Source: Thermoflexia bacterium
Lineage (GTDB): Bacteria; Chloroflexota; Anaerolineae; B4-G1
Length of the DNA: 62,613 bases
Direction: 5' to 3'
NCBI GenBank assembly: GCA_011192155.1
Contig: DUEK01000007.1
Coordinates: forward strand, 1-62,613
Of this stretch, positions 7,213 through 16,294 are shown in pieces. How positions within the stretch are numbered: position 1 is the stretch's first letter; each line of letters starts with the position of its first letter. The notes beneath the pieces were generated by a model that saw nothing but the letters and a program-made list of their open reading frames with translations, searched no databases and was not told the origin of the DNA. Both the position numbers and the translations under genes were made by a program.

Positions 7213-7363
7213 GACTCAGTAGATCCAAAATGTTACGACAACAAGACCTCGGAGGTCTCTCGAGAGCGCCTTTGCCGGTAAAAACGGGCGCAATCTAAGC
7301 AATTTTGCTGCCAATGCCACCTTCCGAGACCTCCGAGGTCTGAAATTTGGATCTACCGAGACT
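7213..7363. repeat. MITE family 1, full-length copy
   Basis: A 151-bp element with inverted ends (GACTCAGTAGATCC / GGATCTACCGAGAC). Just inside each end is an ACCTCGGAGGT palindrome, and the middle is GC-rich (GCGCCTTTGCCGGTAAAAAC). It is nearly identical to the copies at 18491-18639 and 46191-46342, differing by a handful of bases. No coding capacity. Confidence 0.88.
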
Positions 7364-7602
7364 CTAAAACTCTGTGTTCTCCGTGTCTCTGGTGAAATTG
7401 TCGAGCCTGGAAAGGCGCTACAGATTTGTGGGTAATCACCGGCAACATTCTGGTGATTACCCACATCTCACCGCTGAGCGCGCAGAGGTCGCAGAGATAG
7501 TCAAAAAGGTCTTCTCTGCGTGCTTTGCGGCCTCTGCGGTGAAAGAAAACAGGATCAATGCAGCCGCATTTGAACATGTGGGTAATCACCGGCAACATTC
7601 CG
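7364..7602. repeat. Palindromic intergenic repeats upstream of the UPF0316 gene
   Basis: This gene-free stretch carries a near-perfect palindrome at 7427-7465 (TGTGGGTAATCACC / GGTGATTACCCACA around GGCAACATTCT). A partial direct copy lies near 7577, another at 7145, and one at 18848. It also has the ACCGCTGAGCGCGCAGAGG type hairpin (about 7470-7545) whose arms read as imperfect CAGAGG/CTCTG repeats, a common kind of filler in this window (also 7170-7200 and 27900). No gene seen. Confidence 0.7.
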
Positions 7603-7630
7603 TTGACAACTGACCACGCGGCGGTATAAT
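7603..7630 (+). promoter_or_regulatory. Consensus sigma70 promoter of the UPF0316 gene
   Basis: Perfect TTGACA (7603-7608) and TATAAT (7625-7630) with a 16-base spacer. The start site is expected near 7637, about 45 nt before the GTG start at 7683. Confidence 0.8.
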
Positions 7631-7682
7631 GGCACGAATGGGCGAACCCCCATTCGTAAATTCGCATACTAGGAGTGAGCGA

Positions 7683-8204
7683 GTGAACATACTTTTGGAA
7701 GCTTTGCTGATCTTTACACTGCGGGTGGTGGGCATCTCTATCGGCACACTCTCGACTTTGATGACCGTCCAGGGGCGCAAGCTCTTTGCCGCGCTGTCCA
7801 ATTTCTTCAGCGCACTGGTCTATATCATTGCCATTGGCAAGGTAGTGACCAATCTGGATAACATCGTGAACATCGCCGCCTACTGCTGTGGGGTCGCTGC
7901 GGGCACGTTGATTGGGATGATCTTGGAGCAGCGGCTGGCGCTGGGCTTTGCCGAGGTGCGCTTTATCTCCCCCGATAAGAGCGACGCGCTGGCGGAGGCG
8001 CTGCGGCTATCGGGGTTCGGTGTGACCGAGCTTTACGGGCACGGGCGCGAGAGCGTGGTCGGCATCGTCGAAACCATCGTGCCCCGTAAAAACGTGGGCC
8101 GCGTGCTGGAAATCGCCAAGGAAGTGGACGGAAAGGCTATTGTGACGGTGAGGGAAACCCGTACGGTACAGCACGGCTATTGGAAAACGCGCGGACGCAG
8201 GTGA
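7683..8204 (+). CDS. UPF0316 / DUF2179-type membrane protein
   Basis: A 173-residue protein. GTG 7683 is preferred over the upstream ATG at 7629 because AGGAGTG sits just before it and because the ATG lies inside the -10 box. Three hydrophobic segments (about residues 3-22, 30-55 and 60-80) are followed by a soluble domain with the DUF2179 signature (ADxxSEAL-like stretch and VPRKNVGRVLEIAKEVD). DUF2179 domains are thought to bind small ligands at the membrane; no enzymatic role is established. It is transcribed from its own strong promoter, with a gene for a spermidine-synthase-like protein 62 bases downstream. Confidence 0.85.
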   Translation: MNILLEALLIFTLRVVGISIGTLSTLMTVQGRKLFAALSNFFSALVYIIAIGKVVTNLDNIVNIAAYCCGVAAGTLIGMILEQRLALGFAEVRFISPDKSDALAEALRLSGFGVTELYGHGRESVVGIVETIVPRKNVGRVLEIAKEVDGKAIVTVRETRTVQHGYWKTRGRR

Positions 8205-8230
8205 AGCGTATGCGTAAGACAAATTGACAA

Positions 8231-8259
8231 TTTGTCCTACATTCCAAAGGCGGTACAAT
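8231..8259 (+). promoter_or_regulatory. Promoter of the spermidine-synthase-like gene (leaderless)
   Basis: TACAAT (8254-8259) with TTTGTC (8231-8236) 17 bases upstream. The ATG at 8267 begins seven bases after the -10 box, so transcription should start at or next to the A of the start codon. The -35 lies within a GACAAATTG/CAATTTGTC palindrome (8218-8236). Confidence 0.55.
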
Positions 8260-8266
8260 CCCCACA

Positions 8267-9799
8267 ATGCGCAAAAACACCCACCTATACGTCACCGCCT
8301 TTGCCGGCGGGCTGACCTCGCTGGCGGTCGAACTGGCGGCCGCCAGCCTGCTCCGCCCTCACTTTGGCACGGCCAACCTGGTGTGGGCAACCATCATCGG
8401 GCTGATCCTGCTCTACCTGACTGCCGGCTACTTGCTCGGCGGACGCTGGGCGGATAGCTCCCCTCGCCCCAGCACACTCTACCAGATTGTGGCCTGGGCC
8501 GCTTTCTTCGTTGGCATTGTGCCTTTCGTCGCCTACCCAGTGCTCGTGCTGGCGACGCCGGCCTTTGAGAATTTCGACGCTGTGATGCTCGGCGGTTCCT
8601 TCGCCGCCGTGCTAATCCTCTTCAGCCTGCCCGTCACGCTGCTGGGCTGCGTCTCGCCCTTTGTCATCCGGCTGGCGATGGAGGACGTGACGAGCGCCGG
8701 GCAGACCGCAGGGCGCGTCTATGCCGTCTCGACCGCGGGCAGCTTTTTGGGATCGTTCCTCCCCGACTTGTTGCTCGTGCCCCTCATCGGCACGCGCAAC
8801 ACTTTTGTTCTACTGTCGCTGTTCCTGCTGACCGTCGCGCTCGTCGGGCTGGCCCGTAGCGGATTGCGCCGCCTGCTCCTGTATCTCTGGATGCCGGTCG
8901 TCATCGTGCTGCTGGCGCTGCTCCTGCGCGGTCAACCGGTCAAACCGGCGGCGGACGCCATCTATGAGACCGAGTCGTCATACAATTACATTCAGGTGAT
9001 TGAGAGAAAAGATGGCTGCCGCCAATTACTGTTGAACGAGGGGCAGGGCATCCACTCTGTCTACTGCCCCGACCAGTTGCGCTCCTCCGGCCCGTGGGAC
9101 TATTTTCTCATCGCTCCGTACTTGAACCCCCCACCTTACAGCCCCGACCGGGTCGAGAGCGTTCTGCTCATCGGGCTAGCCGGCGGCACAATGGCGCGGC
9201 AATTTACCGAGGTCTATGGCCCACTGCCCATTGACGGGGTGGAGATTGATCCCGCAATCGCGCGTGTGGGACGGGAACACTTTGGCATGAACCAGCCCAA
9301 CCTCAACGTCATCGTCGCCGACGGGCGTTACTACCTGGCCCACTCTGACCGGCGCTACACCATCATCGGTGTGGACGCCTACCGGCTGCCCTACATCCCC
9401 CCGCACCTGACGACGGCCGAGTTCTTCCGTCAGGTGCGCGACCATCTCACTGATGATGGCGCCGTCGTCATCAACGTCGGGCGGGCCGGCGACGATTACC
9501 GGCTGGTGGAGACCATGCTGGCGACACTGCTCCAGGTCTTTCCCTCGGCACACGTGATCGAGATACCCTATAGCTTTAACACCATCGTCGTCGCCACGCT
9601 TCAGCTCAGCAAGGCCGGTAACTTGCTAGCGAACCTGCCCAGCCTGGAGGGGGACGAGTTTCTGTACCCGACGGCGTTGGCGGCGCTGGCGAACCTGCGT
9701 TCTACAGAACCGAGCCAGGTCATCTTTACCGACGACCGCGCCTCCATCGAGTTGATGACCAACGCGCTCGTCTTTGATTTTATTCTGCAAAGGGAGTAG
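8267..9799 (+). CDS. Membrane-bound spermidine-synthase-like methyltransferase-fold protein
   Basis: 510 residues. The first 220 form six to seven transmembrane helices (for example LVWATIIGLILLYLTAGYLL), as in the fused MFS/spermidine synthase family. The C-terminal half is a SpeE-like Rossmann domain: VLLIGLAGGTMARQF (nucleotide-binding glycine loop), GVEIDPAI (acidic residue for the ribose or amine) and VADGRYYLAHS ... IIGVDAYR. Soluble spermidine synthases transfer aminopropyl groups from decarboxylated AdoMet to putrescine; for the membrane-fused group the substrate is not established. No AdoMet decarboxylase gene is nearby. It is followed after six bases by a small membrane protein, so the two probably form an operon. 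Confidence 0.85.
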   Translation: MRKNTHLYVTAFAGGLTSLAVELAAASLLRPHFGTANLVWATIIGLILLYLTAGYLLGGRWADSSPRPSTLYQIVAWAAFFVGIVPFVAYPVLVLATPAFENFDAVMLGGSFAAVLILFSLPVTLLGCVSPFVIRLAMEDVTSAGQTAGRVYAVSTAGSFLGSFLPDLLLVPLIGTRNTFVLLSLFLLTVALVGLARSGLRRLLLYLWMPVVIVLLALLLRGQPVKPAADAIYETESSYNYIQVIERKDGCRQLLLNEGQGIHSVYCPDQLRSSGPWDYFLIAPYLNPPPYSPDRVESVLLIGLAGGTMARQFTEVYGPLPIDGVEIDPAIARVGREHFGMNQPNLNVIVADGRYYLAHSDRRYTIIGVDAYRLPYIPPHLTTAEFFRQVRDHLTDDGAVVINVGRAGDDYRLVETMLATLLQVFPSAHVIEIPYSFNTIVVATLQLSKAGNLLANLPSLEGDEFLYPTALAALANLRSTEPSQVIFTDDRASIELMTNALVFDFILQRE

Positions 9800-9805
9800 C
9801 TGAAT

Positions 9806-10492
9806 ATGACCCGCATCCCCTGGCCCCGCCTGATTCAATGGTTGCTCGTGCTGGCCCTGCCCGTCTTTCTGCTCGTGGCCGACGTGCGCATTGCGACCGG
9901 TCACTGGTTCGTGCATTGGGAATATGGGAAAGAGGATTTCCCACCCGATCCCTATGGCCTCTCCACGGCCGAGCGCATCCCCCTGGCCGAAACCTGCGTG
10001 GATTACCTGGCGACCGGCGCCGACATCTCGCTCCTGGGAGACCTGCAACTTCCCAACGGCGAGCCAGCCTTTAACCAGCGCGAGCTGCGCCACATGTTCG
10101 ACGTGCAGGTGGTGTACGGCTACTTGATGAGGGCCTGCATCGTCGCCGCGCTCGCGCTGGCGGGAGGGATCGCAACCTTGCTCGTCTCTGACCGGACGCG
10201 CTGGCGCGTCCCCGCTGCGCTCCTGCGCGGGAGCGCGCTCACCCTGGGATTGCTGGGAGCGGTCGGCGCGTACATGGCGCTGAGTTGGAGAGAGTTCTTT
10301 ACCGCGTTTCACCGCATCTTTTTCGAGGGTGAGACCTGGCTCTTTGACCATTCCGATACCCTGATCCGCCTGTTCCCCATGCGCTTTTGGATGGACGTGG
10401 CCATTGCCATTGTCGGCCTGCTGATCGTCGAAGCCATTGTCATAAGTAGTGTGGCGTGGGCGTGGATTCGGCGACAGGCGGCCGGTAAATAG
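9806..10492 (+). CDS. Hypothetical four-helix membrane protein
   Basis: A 228-residue protein starting at ATG 9806, six bases after the preceding stop. Four hydrophobic segments are visible: residues 10-25, 108-127, 138-158 and 193-217. Between the first two lies an extracytoplasmic loop of about 80 residues carrying charged and aromatic residues (HWEYGKEDFPPDPYGL). The two-plus-two arrangement and TIGR01906-like feel (an integral membrane domain with a long loop after the first helix) suggest a DUF1461-type protein, but I would not insist on that. Its position suggests it accompanies the spermidine-synthase-like protein. Function unknown. Confidence 0.7.
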   Translation: MTRIPWPRLIQWLLVLALPVFLLVADVRIATGHWFVHWEYGKEDFPPDPYGLSTAERIPLAETCVDYLATGADISLLGDLQLPNGEPAFNQRELRHMFDVQVVYGYLMRACIVAALALAGGIATLLVSDRTRWRVPAALLRGSALTLGLLGAVGAYMALSWREFFTAFHRIFFEGETWLFDHSDTLIRLFPMRFWMDVAIAIVGLLIVEAIVISSVAWAWIRRQAAGK

Positions 10493-10501
10493 TGCCTGCT
10501 A

Positions 10502-10687
10502 AGCCTATATTTCGCACCCTGACACAGCCTATTTGTATCTTTTTCAAAAAGTCGGGGAAAGAAACCAGGTTTTTCAGAAAAAACCTGGTTTCTCACTGAC
10601 TCAGACGGCGAATCTGCCCAAATTGGGTTCGGGAGAACAAAGTGGCAAGCTCCAAATCAAGTTGTCCAGAGGTGCGGAAAATAGGCT
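10502..10687. repeat. MITE family 2, copy 1
   Basis: A 186-bp element with inverted ends AGCCTATATTTCGCACC and GGTGCGGAAAATAGGCT. Inside are the AACCAGGTTT...AAACCTGGTT hairpin and a conserved block CGGCGAATCTGCCCAAATTG. Copies lie at 52280-52445 (same orientation, hairpin arm lost) and 52705-52886 (inverted, full). No coding capacity. Confidence 0.85.
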
Positions 10688-11071
10688 CAGGATGCTCCGC
10701 AGACTTGAACCACAGAATCCGTCAGAACTAGCGTAGTATCTTCTCAATATCTTGGGGGAACGTGACCATCCTGGTCGCCAGATGCCAGCAAGATGCTGGC
10801 GTTCCTTCACCTCACCCCCATTTATTGAAAAGATAATTCACGTATCCTTTCAATAAACTGGGATTTGGCAGGTGATTGGACTTTGACCGTCTAACGAAGC
10901 TTCGCTTCAAACCGACAAGTCAGCCAGGACGCAGATTTTCGCAGATGATTTACAGATGAAATCAAAATCGGCGTTTACCAGCGTGAATCTGCGTCCAAAT
11001 TCTTGTTTGCAGGGAAAACCCAGAGTTTTGTCAGTCAATCAGGTTTTTGAACGATGGTTAAGGTTTCCTAT
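10688..11071. other. Gene-free spacer with several inverted repeats upstream of rpoC
   Basis: No gene is visible. A fragment at 10689-10728 is the reverse complement of 28108-28145 (AACCACAGAATCCGTCAGAA). TTTATTGAAAAG / CTTTCAATAAA forms a hairpin at 10829-10857, and GGACGCAGATT / AATCTGCGTCC are inverted repeats at 10927-10937 and 10986-10996. Confidence 0.65.
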
Positions 11072-11099
11072 TTGACAAAATGATGGAAGTCGCTATAAT
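11072..11099 (+). promoter_or_regulatory. rpoC promoter
   Basis: TTGACA (11072-11077) and TATAAT (11094-11099), spacer 16. The leader to the ATG at 11213 is about 107 nt and contains a GAAGCGC/GCGCTTC stem-loop (about 11139-11166), which could be a regulatory leader. A strong dedicated promoter is consistent with rpoC not being co-transcribed with rpoB. Confidence 0.75.
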
Positions 11100-11212
11100 A
11101 CAGCTAAATATGAGTGAGAGCTTAACTCTACTACGAAGCGCTGGGCAAAGAGTCTCATGCGCTTCTTTCGTGTATGCTATCGTGAGAGAAAAATTTTCAA
11201 CGGGGGTGGAGA

Positions 11213-14200
11213 ATGAATGATCAAGATAATCACGCAATGGAGGCCCACGACTTTCGCGCCTTGCGTATCAGCCTGGCGTCGCCGGAGCGAATCCATTCCT
11301 GGTCTTATGGCGAAGTTACCAAGCCTGAAACTATTAACTACCGTCGTCTGCGCCCGGAGAAAGATGGTCTTTTCTGCGAGGCCATTTTTGGCCCCTCCAA
11401 GGATTGGCGCTGTTACTGTGGCAAGTACAAGAACGTTCGTTACAAGGGCATCATCTGCGATAAGTGTGGCGTTGAAGTGACCCGTTCCTCTGTGCGGCGC
11501 GAGCGCATGGGGCATATTGATTTGGCTGCTCCTGTCGCTCACATTTGGTATACGCGCCGTGTCCCCAGCTATCTCGGTATTTTGCTCGGCGTTTCCAAGC
11601 GCGCTATGGATCGCGTGCTCTACTTTGCGCAGTACATCATCACTAACGTGGACGAGGACGCGCGTCAAAAGGCTCTCAAGCGGTTGGAGGGAGAAAGCCT
11701 GGAGAGGCAAGAACAACTGGAGGCCGTGGCTCAAGAATCCATCACGGCGTTGGAACAACGGTTGGTCCAAGAGGAAGCTCGTATCGGGAAAGCGCAGGAG
11801 AAAATCCGCGCTCAGAGTGACGAGGAGCTTGCTGCTGCTACCGATCGGGTGATGAAGGATGCTCGGTCATTGCAGAAGAAAATAGAGGATCGACAGGGTA
11901 AGACTACCAGAGCAACGCTCGTCTTTAAGCCTACTGGCGATATCATTGCCGAAAAAGGCGCCACGGTGGGCCGTGAGCATCTGGCGCTGCTCAATCAAAT
12001 CGCTCAGGAGCACCTCAACCAACTGGAGGCCGATGTACGGGCGAACCAGAAAGATAAGATGGCTCCCCTGGAGGAGGATATTGAACGTTGGCGCGATGCG
12101 ACCAACGAGGAAATTTATCGTGTCCAAGAGCAGTTAGCCATAGATGTCGCCGCGTTACGTGCCAGGTTGAAGACAGATCGAGACGAGTTGTTGGGGCTGG
12201 CTGAACTTCAGCTTCTCGTCGAGCCGCGTCTGCGGGAACTGAAAAGCAGATGGGGCCAGGTTTTCAAAGCCGCTATGGGCGCCGAGGCGTTCTACGATAT
12301 CCTGTGTGGTTTGGAATTGGACAAGCTGACCAAGGAACTGTGGCGCGAGGTGCGCTATGGCACGTCGAAACAGCGGTGCAAGAGAGCGACCAAGCGTTTG
12401 CGCGTCGTCGAGTCATTTCGCGCGAGCGACAATCAGCCCGAGTGGATGATCTTGACCGTCTTGCCCGTCATCCCCCCCGACTTGCGCCCAATGGTACAAC
12501 TTGACGGCGGGCGCTTTGCTACTTCTGACCTGAATGATCTCTATCGGCGAGTCATCAATCGCAACAATCGTCTCAAGCGTTTGTTGAATCTGGGCGCGCC
12601 CGATGTAATTGTACGCAACGAGAAGCGTATGCTTCAAGAAGCGGTGGATAGCCTGGTTGATAACAGCCAGCGCGGCAAGGCGCTCTCTCGCCGCGGTCGC
12701 CGCGAGCTGAAATCACTGAGCGATATGCTAAAGGGAAAGAAGGGGCGCTTCCGCCGCAACCTGCTTGGCAAGCGCGTGGATTATTCTGGGCGCTCTGTTA
12801 TCGTTATTGGTCCCAAGCTAAAGCTCCATCAATGCGGTTTGCCCAAGACGATGGCGCTGGAACTCTACCGCCCCTTTGTCATCAGCAAATTGGTCGAATA
12901 CAACTATGCCAGCAACGTCAAGGCTGCCAGACGCATCATCGAACGCGAGCGGCCGGAGGTGTGGGAGGTGCTGGAGGAGGTTATCAAGGATCGTCCAGTA
13001 CTGCTAAATCGTGCGCCTACCCTGCACCGTTTGGGTATTCAGGCCTTTGAGCCGATTTTGGTTGAGGGCAAGGCGATTCATATTCATCCCTTGGTTTGTT
13101 CTGCTTTTAACGCAGACTTTGATGGTGACCAGATGGCCGTTCACTTGCCGCTTTCGCAAAAGGCCGTCGAGGAAGCCCGCACATTGATGTTGGCTTCTCA
13201 CAACGTGTTAAAGCCTTCTTCCGGTCAACCTGTCATCGGGCCGAGCAAGGATATGTGTCTGGGCGCTTACTATTTGACGATGGAGGACCCGGCCCGCGCC
13301 TCGGACGAGCGCAAGCTGTTCGTCGATATAGACGAGGTGGAGTTGGCCTACTCGCTAGGGTACGTTGGCCTGCACACTCCCATTATCATAGCACAGATAT
13401 ATGACCACAAACCTCCGCCAGACAAACCTGTGGAAACCACCGTGGGACGCTGCATCTTCAATCGCGTGTTGCCCGATGAACTGCGCTTCATAGACGAGCC
13501 GATGAACAAAAGCGCGTTAGGAGACCTGATAGGGGTCTGTTACCGCCGCTTGGGAAGTGAGATGACGACGGAGGTGGCGGATCGCATCAAGGGCATTGGG
13601 TTCAAGTATGCTACTCGCGCCGGCTCTACTATTGCGATTTCCGATCTAGTCATCCCTCCTGAAAAGGCTACTATCATTGAGGAAACGGAGACACAAATAT
13701 CAGAAGTGGAACGGCAGTACCGGCGCGGCCTGCTGACTGAGGACGAGCAGTACGCGCGCACCATCGAACTGTGGTCGCGGGCGCGCGAGTCGGTCTCAAA
13801 AGCGGTGGCAAGGACGCTTCACCCAACCAGCTCGGTGGCAATTATGGCCGAGTCAGGGGCGTCTAAAGGTGGGTTTGGTCCCATTGCCCAGTTGGCCGGC
13901 ATGCGTGGGCTTATGGCCGATCCCGCTGGGCGCATCATCCCGCTGCCCATCCGCAGCAACCTGCGCGAAGGTCTTTCGACGCTAGAGTACTTTATCAGCA
14001 CACACGGCTCGCGCAAGGGCCTGGCCGATACCGCTCTGCGCACCGCCGACGCGGGTTATTTGACGCGTCGGCTCGTGGATGTGGCTCAGGATATTGTCAT
14101 CAACGCTCACGATTGTGGCACCACAGGCGGCATCTGGATTCGCGCCGCTGAAGATGTGGGTGGGCAAAGTATGTTCGAGCGCACCCTTGGACGTATAGCG

Positions 14201-15589
14201 GCCGCGCCTGTCGCTCACCCTGAGACTGGCGAGGTGCTCGTTGAGCGCAACGAGGAGATTGATGAGGATATCGCAACCGCAATCGAGAAGGCCGGCATTG
14301 ATGTATTCGTGCGTTCTCCTATGACGTGTCAACTCGGCCAGGGCATCTGTGCGATGTGCTATGGCCGCGACCTGGGTCGGGGCGAGATAGTGGGTATTGG
14401 GTCTGCGGTCGGCATCGTGGCGGCGCAATCTATCGGCGAGCCTGGCACCCAGTTGACACTGCGAACCTTCCATACTGGTGGTGTGGCGGTAGGCGGCGAC
14501 ATCACTGTTGGTCTGCCACGTATAGAGGAGTTGTTCGAAGCCCGCAAGATGCCAAAGGGTGAGGCGCCTATCTCTGAAATCGGCGGTGTCGTGCATATCA
14601 CCAAAACTGGTGGTCAGCGAACCGTTCTCGTCGTGGATAGCGAGATGGAGAGGTTTGAATACGAGATCAAACGAGGGGGCTGGAAAATCCTGGTTGAGGA
14701 TGGCGATGATATCAAAGCCGACGACCCTGTCGCATCCTGGCGCGATGAGAAGTATGTTGTGGCGGAGGAAGGGGGGCGCATAATCCGCGAGGATCGCCAT
14801 ATCACCATAGTGCACGAGCGGCGCGACGAGCGAGAGTACGATATTCCCACAACCGGCCGGCTGTTGGTTGAAGAGGGCCAGCGCATTGAGCCAGGTACTC
14901 AGCTTATCGAAGGTGTTATGAATCCTCGCCATATTCTCGCTATTATGGGCCGTCAGGCTACAGAGAGATATCTACTCTTGGAGGTGCAGAGAGTTTATCG
15001 TTCTCAGGGTGTGAACATCAACGACAAGCACCTGGAGGTCATCTTTCGCAAGATGTTGAGCAAGGTGCATATCACCGGGTCGGGTGATACGGAACTCTTA
15101 CCAGGCGAAATGATAAATCGGCTGCAAATGGAGGAAATCAACCACGAGATGATTGAAGCGGGCGGATACCCTGCCAAGGGCCAACCCATATTGTTAGGCA
15201 TCACCAAAGCTGCTCTTAACACCGAAAGCTTCCTTTCATCCGCGTCCTTCCAGCACACGATCAGGGTGCTATCTGGCGCAGCGATTGAGGCTAAAGATGA
15301 TCCGTTGCTGGGGCTGAAGGAGAATGTGATCATTGGTAAACTGATACCGGCCGGTACCGGCTACCGGGGAGACGCCTCCTTTTCAGATGGCCCGATTGAG
15401 AGTTTCGGTGGCATACTGTTGAGCCCTCCTGTGGTCGAGCAGATGGAAGAAGAAGGTGATGAAGCGGATGTAGGCACGGACGTGGATACGGAAGCGAATG
15501 TCGGTATGGAAGCGGAAGCGGAAGTAAATGTGGATGCGGAGGTTGCCGACGATGTTTCCTCAATACTCGGGATTCTTGCCGCGGTATAG
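11213..15589 (+). CDS. rpoC: DNA-directed RNA polymerase subunit beta'
   Basis: The 1458-residue beta' subunit forms half of the RNA polymerase active site. The N-terminal zinc finger (C67, C69, C82, C85) and the catalytic Mg2+ motif NADFDGD (633-639) are intact. The bridge helix and trigger loop region ([18 protein letters not shown]) and the second zinc cluster (CGTTGG...[11 protein letters not shown]) are also present. ATG 11213 follows GGGGGTGGAG. Two oddities stand out. A roughly 200-residue, highly charged coiled-coil segment (about 150-350) sits between the zinc finger and the clamp, where most bacteria have a short linker. The last 50 residues are an acidic repetitive tail ([19 protein letters not shown]). 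rpoB is not adjacent: the upstream gene is an unrelated membrane protein. Confidence 0.98.
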   Translation: MNDQDNHAMEAHDFRALRISLASPERIHSWSYGEVTKPETINYRRLRPEKDGLFCEAIFGPSKDWRCYCGKYKNVRYKGIICDKCGVEVTRSSVRRERMGHIDLAAPVAHIWYTRRVPSYLGILLGVSKRAMDRVLYFAQYIITNVDEDARQKALKRLEGESLERQEQLEAVAQESITALEQRLVQEEARIGKAQEKIRAQSDEELAAATDRVMKDARSLQKKIEDRQGKTTRATLVFKPTGDIIAEKGATVGREHLALLNQIAQEHLNQLEADVRANQKDKMAPLEEDIERWRDATNEEIYRVQEQLAIDVAALRARLKTDRDELLGLAELQLLVEPRLRELKSRWGQVFKAAMGAEAFYDILCGLELDKLTKELWREVRYGTSKQRCKRATKRLRVVESFRASDNQPEWMILTVLPVIPPDLRPMVQLDGGRFATSDLNDLYRRVINRNNRLKRLLNLGAPDVIVRNEKRMLQEAVDSLVDNSQRGKALSRRGRRELKSLSDMLKGKKGRFRRNLLGKRVDYSGRSVIVIGPKLKLHQCGLPKTMALELYRPFVISKLVEYNYASNVKAARRIIERERPEVWEVLEEVIKDRPVLLNRAPTLHRLGIQAFEPILVEGKAIHIHPLVCSAFNADFDGDQMAVHLPLSQKAVEEARTLMLASHNVLKPSSGQPVIGPSKDMCLGAYYLTMEDPARASDERKLFVDIDEVELAYSLGYVGLHTPIIIAQIYDHKPPPDKPVETTVGRCIFNRVLPDELRFIDEPMNKSALGDLIGVCYRRLGSEMTTEVADRIKGIGFKYATRAGSTIAISDLVIPPEKATIIEETETQISEVERQYRRGLLTEDEQYARTIELWSRARESVSKAVARTLHPTSSVAIMAESGASKGGFGPIAQLAGMRGLMADPAGRIIPLPIRSNLREGLSTLEYFISTHGSRKGLADTALRTADAGYLTRRLVDVAQDIVINAHDCGTTGGIWIRAAEDVGGQSMFERTLGRIAAAPVAHPETGEVLVERNEEIDEDIATAIEKAGIDVFVRSPMTCQLGQGICAMCYGRDLGRGEIVGIGSAVGIVAAQSIGEPGTQLTLRTFHTGGVAVGGDITVGLPRIEELFEARKMPKGEAPISEIGGVVHITKTGGQRTVLVVDSEMERFEYEIKRGGWKILVEDGDDIKADDPVASWRDEKYVVAEEGGRIIREDRHITIVHERRDEREYDIPTTGRLLVEEGQRIEPGTQLIEGVMNPRHILAIMGRQATERYLLLEVQRVYRSQGVNINDKHLEVIFRKMLSKVHITGSGDTELLPGEMINRLQMEEINHEMIEAGGYPAKGQPILLGITKAALNTESFLSSASFQHTIRVLSGAAIEAKDDPLLGLKENVIIGKLIPAGTGYRGDASFSDGPIESFGGILLSPPVVEQMEEEGDEADVGTDVDTEANVGMEAEAEVNVDAEVADDVSSILGILAAV

Positions 15590-15611
15590 TCTCGCAAAGG
15601 GCGATGTTGTT

Positions 15612-15643
15612 GCGCGGCAGTGCTTTCGAAAGCACTGCCGCGC
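15612..15643 (+). terminator. Perfect palindrome after rpoC
   Basis: GCGCGGCAGTGCTTTC and its exact complement form a 32-bp palindrome 22 bases after the rpoC stop. It lacks a T run, so it may act as an mRNA-stabilising or attenuating hairpin. A second palindrome (GTAGGACAAAT ... ATTTGTCCTAC, 15650-15676) follows just before rsmD. Confidence 0.6.
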
Positions 15644-15698
15644 TGTCGTGTAGGACAAATGGCCTATTTGTCCTACTTGGATAACTTTGGAGAATGGT

Positions 15699-16286
15699 AT
15701 GCGCGTCATCGCGGGCCAAGCGAAAGGGCGTCGGCTGAAATCAGTGCCGGGGGAAGGAACACGCCCTATCACCGACCGGGCCAAAGAATCCTTATTCAAC
15801 ATTATCGGCAACGATATCGTGGGTTTTCGTTTCTTGGACCTGTTTGCTGGCACCGGGCAGGTCGGGATCGAAGCCTTGAGCCGGGGGGCGGCGGAGACCG
15901 TTTTCGTGGAACAGGCGCGGCCTGCGCTGCTCACGATTCGTGACAATCTGCACCACACGCGGCTAGAGGCTGGGGCGCGGGTGGTGCATGCCGACGTATT
16001 CGAGTTCCTGGCCCGTCAAGCGGAACCGTACGAGTACGTGTACATCGCGCCGCCGCAGTACAAAGGGCTGTGGGTACAGACACTGCGGGCGCTGGACGCT
16101 AACCCCGGTTGGTTGGCAGAGTATGCCTGGGTTATCGTGCAGATAGATCCACAAGAGTACGAGGAAGTGGCTGGGGATAAAGCACATCCCGAGGATAAAA
16201 AACATTCCTTGGAGCATCTGGAGCTTTTTGATCAACGTACCTATGGCGGCGTGATGTTCTGCTTCTATATCAGCCCCCCGAGATAG
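15699..16286 (+). CDS. rsmD: 16S rRNA (guanine(966)-N(2))-methyltransferase, RsmD family
   Basis: 195 residues from ATG 15699, with TTTGGAG seven bases upstream; the TTG at 15687 is less likely. Family marks are the N-terminal MRVIAGQAKGRRLKSV, the GTRPITDRAKESLFNII block and the AdoMet-binding FLDLFAGTGQVGIEALSRGA. RsmD methylates G966 of 16S rRNA in the 30S head. The catalytic (D/N)PPY motif is written APPQY (YIAPPQYKGLW), with Ala in place of the acidic or amide residue and a Gln inserted before the Tyr, so substrate handling may differ. The protein lies 110 bases after rpoC and is convergent with the next gene. Confidence 0.88.
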   Translation: MRVIAGQAKGRRLKSVPGEGTRPITDRAKESLFNIIGNDIVGFRFLDLFAGTGQVGIEALSRGAAETVFVEQARPALLTIRDNLHHTRLEAGARVVHADVFEFLARQAEPYEYVYIAPPQYKGLWVQTLRALDANPGWLAEYAWVIVQIDPQEYEEVAGDKAHPEDKKHSLEHLELFDQRTYGGVMFCFYISPPR

Positions 16287-16294
16287 ACAGCTAG

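Noticed and set aside
7145-7603. GTGGGTAATCACCGGCAACATTC repeats considered as a CRISPR array
   Set aside because: Only a few imperfect copies at irregular spacing, partly in inverted orientation, with no cas genes; they behave as dispersed palindromic repeats.
13982-14932. Long minus-strand reading frame (316 residues) opposite rpoC, and similar long antisense frames opposite the A2M, pbpC and cyclase genes
   Set aside because: They mirror GC-rich codon bias of well-supported genes on the other strand, have low-complexity or unrecognisable products and lack ribosome sites.
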